This document shows, in pieces, positions 59,450-64,000 of a stretch of 64,000 bases of DNA. The DNA is from Actinomadura madurae (GTDB lineage: Bacteria; Actinomycetota; Actinomycetes; Streptosporangiales; Streptosporangiaceae), in NCBI RefSeq assembly GCF_900115095.1, contig NZ_FOVH01000012.1:223506-287505 (forward strand), given 5' to 3'. Under the pieces are notes generated by a model. The model saw only the letters and a program-made list of their open reading frames with translations, searched no databases and was not told the DNA's origin. Position 1 is the first letter of the stretch. Each line of letters starts with the position of its first letter. Position numbers and translations under genes: made by a program.

Positions 59450-62053
59450 TCACCCCTGGAACCGGTGGACGGCGAAGGTCTGCTCTGCCCCGGTCCCCAC
59501 CCCTTGCACGGTCGTGTACGGCATCAGGACGGCGTATCCGTCGCCGAGGTCCGCGGGCCTGCCGGGGAGGTTCGCGGCGAGCCGCCGGCCCTCGCCGTCC
59601 AGCGCCAGGTACTGGGCCTGTTCGCCCGTGCGGGTGGGCGGCCGGACGGAGAAGAACCAGTTCCCGATCGCGCCGTGGCGGGTGAGGTTCCCGGTCTCCA
59701 GCAGGTCGCGGATCGTCGTCGTGCCGCCCGCGGTCCGGATCGTCATCGCCCGTCCGCCCGGATCGATGCCGTCGCCGTCGCCCGCCTGGCAGACGATCAG
59801 CTCGTCGGTGTCGCCGTCGCAGCGGACGAGCGGCGCCCCCGTCCTGCCCAGCTCGCGGCCGGTGGCCCGGTCGAGAACGACCCCGCCCTCGGCCGTCCCG
59901 ACGACGACCGTCCGGCCGCCGCCGTCGTGGAGGAGCTCGGGGTCGGCGTAGCGCCCGGCGAGGTTCCAGCGCCGCTTCCCGTCCGTCGCCCCGTAGGCGA
60001 TGACGTCGAGATGCTTGCGCGTCCAGTCCTCGCCCCGCTCGGTCTTGGCGGCCAGGACCAGGCCCGCGCCGGCGCTCTCGGCCTCCAGCCCGCGCTTGCG
60101 CCAGAGCTCGCGCCGGGATCCGGTCGCGAAGACGGCCAGCTCGTCCCGTCCGCCGGATGAGACGTGGACCGTGAACGTCTCGTCGTCGGCCTCTTCGAGC
60201 AGCACGTAGCCGTCGCCGGTCAGGACCCGCTTCGTCCAGCGGACGCGGCCGTCCTTCAGGGAGAGCGCCGCGATGCCGTACTCGTTCCCGGCCGCCTCGT
60301 ACTCCACGAGCGACAGCCGGTCCCCGTCCTTGCCGACGATGTGCGGCACGCTGACGAAATCCGCCTTGAGCCCGTCGCCGAGCCGCCCGCCCTCCCTGAT
60401 CGACCAGCGCACCGCGCCGGTTCGCGCGTCGGCGACGACCTGCCGCGACAGGTGGTCGTCCTCGCGGTCCCGGCCCGCGTAGACGAGCGCGTCACCGGCG
60501 AGTTCGGTGCCGGTCAGCGAGCTCAGCCCGGTGTCCTTGAACGGCGGCCCCGGCGGGGTGCGTCCGGTGGCGGCCGTCCACAGCGGCGCCGCGTCGATCC
60601 GGGGCGGGGAGAGCGCCGGCTCGGGCGGCGCGCTCGGTTCGGACGGCCGGCCGCCGGCGGCCGCGGCGCGCATCACGATGCCGGCCGGCGTGGACGAGGA
60701 CGACCCGGCCCGCTCGACGCGGAACGCCGCGGCCCGCTCCGACACGGCGGCGACCTCTCCGGGCGGCGCGGCGCCCAGCGGGTTCGCGGCCCGGTCGACG
60801 ACGGCGTACCGGTCGGGCGTCCCCTCCCTGCCCGAGCCCCTGACGAAGATCCTGTCCTTCCAGATCTTCACGACGTGGGCCATCGTCTCCTCGCCGAACG
60901 GCCGTTTCGCGGTGGCGACGGGCTCGCCGTCACCGTCCGTGCGGACCGTCACGAGCCGGCCGTACAGTCCCGAGCAGGCGATGAGCGTGGCGCCGTCGTC
61001 GGCGCAGCCGTACAGGTCATCGGTCGTGTCGCCGTCCTCCGTCTTGACCGAGATCTTCGTGACGCGGCCGGTGGCGACGTCGACCAGGACCGCGTGGTCG
61101 TCGGGGTAGGTCCGTCCCGGGAGCCTCTCGCTCACATGGACGGCGGCCGTCCTCCCCGCGGCGGCCTCAAGGTGGGACGTCTCGAACTTCCCTTCCAGGT
61201 CCCAGAGCTTCCGGCCGGTCCGCACGTCCAGCGCGTAGACGCCGGCGCCCTTGCGCCGTTCGTCGAAATCCATCGGCGGCTTGGAGCCGAGCGTCTCTCC
61301 GAGGACCACCGGCCCGGAGATCCGGAACGCCCAGCCGTCCGCGTTCTGCCACAGCTCGCGGCCGGTGGCCGGGTCGAGCGCGATCGTCTTCGGGTCGACG
61401 CCGTCTCGTTCCTCGACACTCGCGAGCACGACCCGCGTGTCCGCGGAGAGGAGCCGCACCTTCTTGTCGCGGTCGTCCTCTCCCTTCTCGCCCGCACGCG
61501 GCCGGATCAGCGCGTGCTTCCAGCGGACCGAGCCGTCCTTCCCGGAGAGCGCGGCGACCCCGACCTCGGTCTCGCGCCTCTCAAGGCCCTTCGTGTACTG
61601 GACGAGGGCCGTCCAGTCGTTCCCCTGGCCGTACACGACGGGCTTCCCTGTCACGCCCCGCAGAAGTTCCGCCTTGTAGCCGGGTCCCGAATGGGCGACG
61701 GCGCCTTCACCGCCCCGGAGCGGGTAGCCGCCGTCGACCGTCCAGCGCGGGTCACCGCTCCGCGGATCGACGGCGGCGAGCCGGGCACCGCCGGACGGCA
61801 CGTCCCCGGCGACGAGGGCGATATCGCCGAGCAGCCCGACCCCGGCGACGCGTTCCATGCCGAGCTTCCGCTCGTCCCACAGCGGCCTCTCGCTGAACGC
61901 GACCGGCGACGGTCGCCTCTCCCCGTCCGGCAGCGCGTCGGCGCCGGACCCACCGCAGGCCTTCACCCCGATGAGGACGAGAACCAGCACGGCCGCGAGC
62001 AGACCGCCGCCCCACCGCAGCGCGGTCTTCCTGTCGACGTCCATCGGCCCCAT
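59450..62053 (-). CDS. Membrane-anchored PQQ-like beta-propeller protein
   Basis: 867 residues. An N-terminal span (ALRWGGGLLAAVLVLVLIGV, about 12-32) leads out of the cell. The rest consists of repeated PQQ-like blades such as GARLAAVDPRSGDPRWTVDG, KDGSVRWKHALIRP, TGRELWQNADGWAFR and TGRKLWDLEGKFE, indicating one or two seven- or eight-bladed propellers. Pyrrolo-quinoline quinone binding residues are not obvious, so this is more likely a binding/scaffold propeller (BamB-like) than a dehydrogenase. The ATG has GAGGACGGG upstream. Close to the truncated gene at the right edge but separated by 81 bp. Confidence 0.82.
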   Translation of the reverse strand: MGPMDVDRKTALRWGGGLLAAVLVLVLIGVKACGGSGADALPDGERRPSPVAFSERPLWDERKLGMERVAGVGLLGDIALVAGDVPSGGARLAAVDPRSGDPRWTVDGGYPLRGGEGAVAHSGPGYKAELLRGVTGKPVVYGQGNDWTALVQYTKGLERRETEVGVAALSGKDGSVRWKHALIRPRAGEKGEDDRDKKVRLLSADTRVVLASVEERDGVDPKTIALDPATGRELWQNADGWAFRISGPVVLGETLGSKPPMDFDERRKGAGVYALDVRTGRKLWDLEGKFETSHLEAAAGRTAAVHVSERLPGRTYPDDHAVLVDVATGRVTKISVKTEDGDTTDDLYGCADDGATLIACSGLYGRLVTVRTDGDGEPVATAKRPFGEETMAHVVKIWKDRIFVRGSGREGTPDRYAVVDRAANPLGAAPPGEVAAVSERAAAFRVERAGSSSSTPAGIVMRAAAAGGRPSEPSAPPEPALSPPRIDAAPLWTAATGRTPPGPPFKDTGLSSLTGTELAGDALVYAGRDREDDHLSRQVVADARTGAVRWSIREGGRLGDGLKADFVSVPHIVGKDGDRLSLVEYEAAGNEYGIAALSLKDGRVRWTKRVLTGDGYVLLEEADDETFTVHVSSGGRDELAVFATGSRRELWRKRGLEAESAGAGLVLAAKTERGEDWTRKHLDVIAYGATDGKRRWNLAGRYADPELLHDGGGRTVVVGTAEGGVVLDRATGRELGRTGAPLVRCDGDTDELIVCQAGDGDGIDPGGRAMTIRTAGGTTTIRDLLETGNLTRHGAIGNWFFSVRPPTRTGEQAQYLALDGEGRRLAANLPGRPADLGDGYAVLMPYTTVQGVGTGAEQTFAVHRFQG

Positions 62054-62134
62054 CCCGTCCTCGGCGTCACGCGGGGGGCCGCGTGATCGCGCATTCTTCC
62101 GGGTGAGATGGCCGGGACCGCCCGGGAGGTTCCC

Positions 62135-64000
62135 TCAGAACATCCAGTGACCGCCCGCGGACCACCCGAGGAACCGGCGACCGTGCGGCGACGGCCCGGC
62201 GTCGAGGGCGCCGCCGGTCAGGACGTGCCGGAGACCCGCCAGCACGGGGTCGAGGCGCCGGACGCCATGGGACGGCTGCCGGTCGAGTTCGCCCTGCATC
62301 CAGGCGATGGCGGCGATCTGCTCCTTCAGCCCGCACAGCGCGAGGAAGAAGACGGCCTGCCGCCACGCGTAGGCGGCGTCCTTGACGGTCCTCAGCGGAT
62401 ACGGGTTCCCCTGCACCCGCCGCACCAGGCGGCACACGACGCCGAACGCGCGGCGCGCGAGATCGTCCCATCCGCCCGCCGGCTGGATCCCGACCGGGTG
62501 GACGAGCGCCGCCAGGTTGTGCGTGGTGAGGATCTGCGCCTGCTCGATCACCATCCCGTTGGCCACGACCCACGACGACGCCGGAAGGTCCCCGGCGCGC
62601 TCCGCGCAGAGGTCGCCGAAGCCGTCCCGGAGCCGCCGGACGGACGCGTAGTCGATCCCGTAGTAGCGCGCGTAGAGGGTCCCCTCCATGATCTCGCCCG
62701 CGAGCTGTGCCGCCTGGAGGAACTTCGGCGAGAACCTGCCCATGAAGATGTCGGCGGCCAGTTCCTCCACGAACGGCACGCGCACACCGGCGCGGTCGGC
62801 CAGCGTGCCCAGCTCCCCGATCATCGGATTCGGGACGATGGTCCCCGGGAAGGACCGCAGCGCCAGCTCGCCGAGCTGGACCAGCACGGCGTGCGCGTTC
62901 GCCTGCGCGGCGCCGGTCGTGCGCCGGTACCCGGCCACGGCCGCGACCCACGGAAGCTCGTCCTGCCGCACCTGGTGCGCCAGGTCGAGCAGCAGCAGTG
63001 AACGGCGGTTGCGGAACGCCTTGTGGACGGCCGCCATCAGCCCTCTCAGCGCGTCATCGGGGTAGGACCGCGCCGACGCCGCCGCGACCAGCTGCGGGAC
63101 TAGGCGCGCGAGCACCTCCGCCGACGGGACGATCCCGCGCTCGACGAGCGTGCTGACCGGCGCCTCCAGCGCGTTCTCGGCCACGCGGCGGAGCCGCTCG
63201 GGCACTTCGGCGGTCCGTCCGCCGGAGGTGACGGGCGCGACGAACGGGTCGATCGACGGCACCCCGCCGTCCTGCGGCACTGCTTCGAGCCGTCCCGCCA
63301 CGGCCTGGGCCAGCGCGTGATGCGTCGGACGCGCGGCCTCGGCAGCCTGCTGCTCCCGCAGCGCGGCATGCTCCGCCTCATCCGGCACGCCGCGCTTCGC
63401 GACCATCGAGTCCACGGCGTGCTGCAGCAGTCCGGAGGGAGGCTGCCCTTCCAGCACCTGCTTGAGTGACACGCGAAGGATGGCCAGGTTCGCCCTGGGG
63501 TCTCGGTGCTTCCCGCACAGCGTGTGCCGTGCCGCCAGCTCCGCGTACCGGTCGAGCAGCGCGACGCCCCGCGCCCGCCACCCGTCGGGCTCGGCGGCGA
63601 GGACCCGCCCGTCCCGGACGGTCTCCAGCCAGTGCGCCAGCAGCTCGTCCGCGAACGGATTCCACACCGACAGCGCCTCGTTCATCGTGGCCACCGCCCG
63701 GTTCGGCCGCCGGTCCGCGAGCCGCTCGCGCACCCGCCCGGCCGTCTCCCGCCGGACCAGCGACGGATCGCCGGGGTTCCGCGCGGGCCTCGGGAGGAAC
63801 CGCAGCCGGCCGGCGAACGGCCCGATGGCGTCCAGGACGTCCAGCGCCGCCGCCCGGTCGCCGGCCCGCAGCAGCCACGCCACCACGAGCAGCGCGGCCT
63901 CCTCCGGCAAGGCCACCTCGTACCGCCCGGTGTCGAGCAGCTCGCACAGCTCGTCCAGCCCGGCGTCGGTCAGGTGGTACGCGAAGAGGGCCTGCCGTGC
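62135..64000 (-). CDS. Large hypothetical protein, 5' truncated by the window
   Basis: The open frame continues to the last base (622 codons visible, beginning RQALFAYHLTDAGLDELCEL). Helix-rich throughout with no signal peptide, metal motif or nucleotide motif that I recognise. Recurring short features are LLDRYAELAARHTLCGKHRD, RNRRSLLLLDLAHQVRQDEL and AGEIMEGTLYARYYGIDYAS. Composition suggests an alpha-solenoid scaffold. The true start lies beyond 64000. Similar very long helical proteins exist in actinomycetes, but I cannot name the family. Confidence 0.7.
   Translation of the reverse strand, partial: ARQALFAYHLTDAGLDELCELLDTGRYEVALPEEAALLVVAWLLRAGDRAAALDVLDAIGPFAGRLRFLPRPARNPGDPSLVRRETAGRVRERLADRRPNRAVATMNEALSVWNPFADELLAHWLETVRDGRVLAAEPDGWRARGVALLDRYAELAARHTLCGKHRDPRANLAILRVSLKQVLEGQPPSGLLQHAVDSMVAKRGVPDEAEHAALREQQAAEAARPTHHALAQAVAGRLEAVPQDGGVPSIDPFVAPVTSGGRTAEVPERLRRVAENALEAPVSTLVERGIVPSAEVLARLVPQLVAAASARSYPDDALRGLMAAVHKAFRNRRSLLLLDLAHQVRQDELPWVAAVAGYRRTTGAAQANAHAVLVQLGELALRSFPGTIVPNPMIGELGTLADRAGVRVPFVEELAADIFMGRFSPKFLQAAQLAGEIMEGTLYARYYGIDYASVRRLRDGFGDLCAERAGDLPASSWVVANGMVIEQAQILTTHNLAALVHPVGIQPAGGWDDLARRAFGVVCRLVRRVQGNPYPLRTVKDAAYAWRQAVFFLALCGLKEQIAAIAWMQGELDRQPSHGVRRLDPVLAGLRHVLTGGALDAGPSPHGRRFLGWSAGGHWMF

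Overview
The window is high-GC actinomycete DNA. GTG and TTG starts are frequent, genes in operons overlap by ATGA or GTGA, and terminators are long GC hairpins without U-tracts. A SAM-IV riboswitch, tandem sigma-factor/membrane fusion genes and a HATPase plus DUF574-type methyltransferase pair fit a Thermomonosporaceae-like genome (Actinomadura or a relative). That family assignment is an inference from gene content.

The window has two halves. Positions 1 to about 29.1 kb are accessory catabolic DNA. The first block (1-6.2 kb, + strand) holds a truncated luciferase-like monooxygenase, a zinc alcohol dehydrogenase, a double-domain family III CoA-transferase, an amidohydrolase and a small partner protein. 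It ends at a bidirectional hairpin shared with a convergent arylsulfatase and a second luciferase-like oxidoreductase. A LysR regulator, an MFS exporter and a flavin reductase follow, then decayed SDR and enoyl-CoA hydratase fragments. Next come a TetR gene with a perfect 10+10 palindrome facing an aldo/keto reductase, a Tat-exported M20 amidohydrolase facing an ArsR-type regulator, and sparse DNA with small membrane ORFs. The block from 19.9 to 28.8 kb is the most coherent system. A NitT/TauT-like ABC importer with an IclR regulator (- strand) diverges from a five-gene + strand operon: YrdC-domain protein, isocitrate-lyase/PEP-mutase-type lyase, LeuC/LeuD-like hydratase subunits and an alpha/beta hydrolase. 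A 14-bp palindromic box occurs in opposite orientation at both divergent starts. The hydratase plus lyase combination matches the logic of dimethylmaleate hydratase and 2,3-dimethylmalate lyase, so I infer import and cleavage of a substituted dicarboxylate.

The accessory half stops at the 3' end of a tRNA-Lys gene (29.1 kb). Beyond it lie mostly chromosomal genes: a LuxR-type regulator, tRNA-His, oligoribonuclease (orn), a divergent PNPOx/MocR pair, an APH-family kinase, two tandem ECF sigma factors fused to anti-sigma-like zinc fingers, membrane spans and extracellular domains, a membrane-anchored von Willebrand A protein, a SpoU rRNA methyltransferase and several secreted or anchored proteins. 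A 1261-residue protein with four SseB-like domains, a repeat-rich Pro linker and a distinct C-terminal module overlaps a small gene, possibly an effector/immunity pair. Then come a class V aminotransferase under a SAM-IV riboswitch, a lipoprotein, a class A penicillin-binding protein, a membrane-anchored double FKBP prolyl isomerase, exonuclease III, two methyltransferases, an HTH protein, the DUF574/HATPase pair, a membrane-anchored beta-propeller protein and a truncated unknown gene at the right edge.

No CRISPR array, insertion sequence or rRNA was seen.
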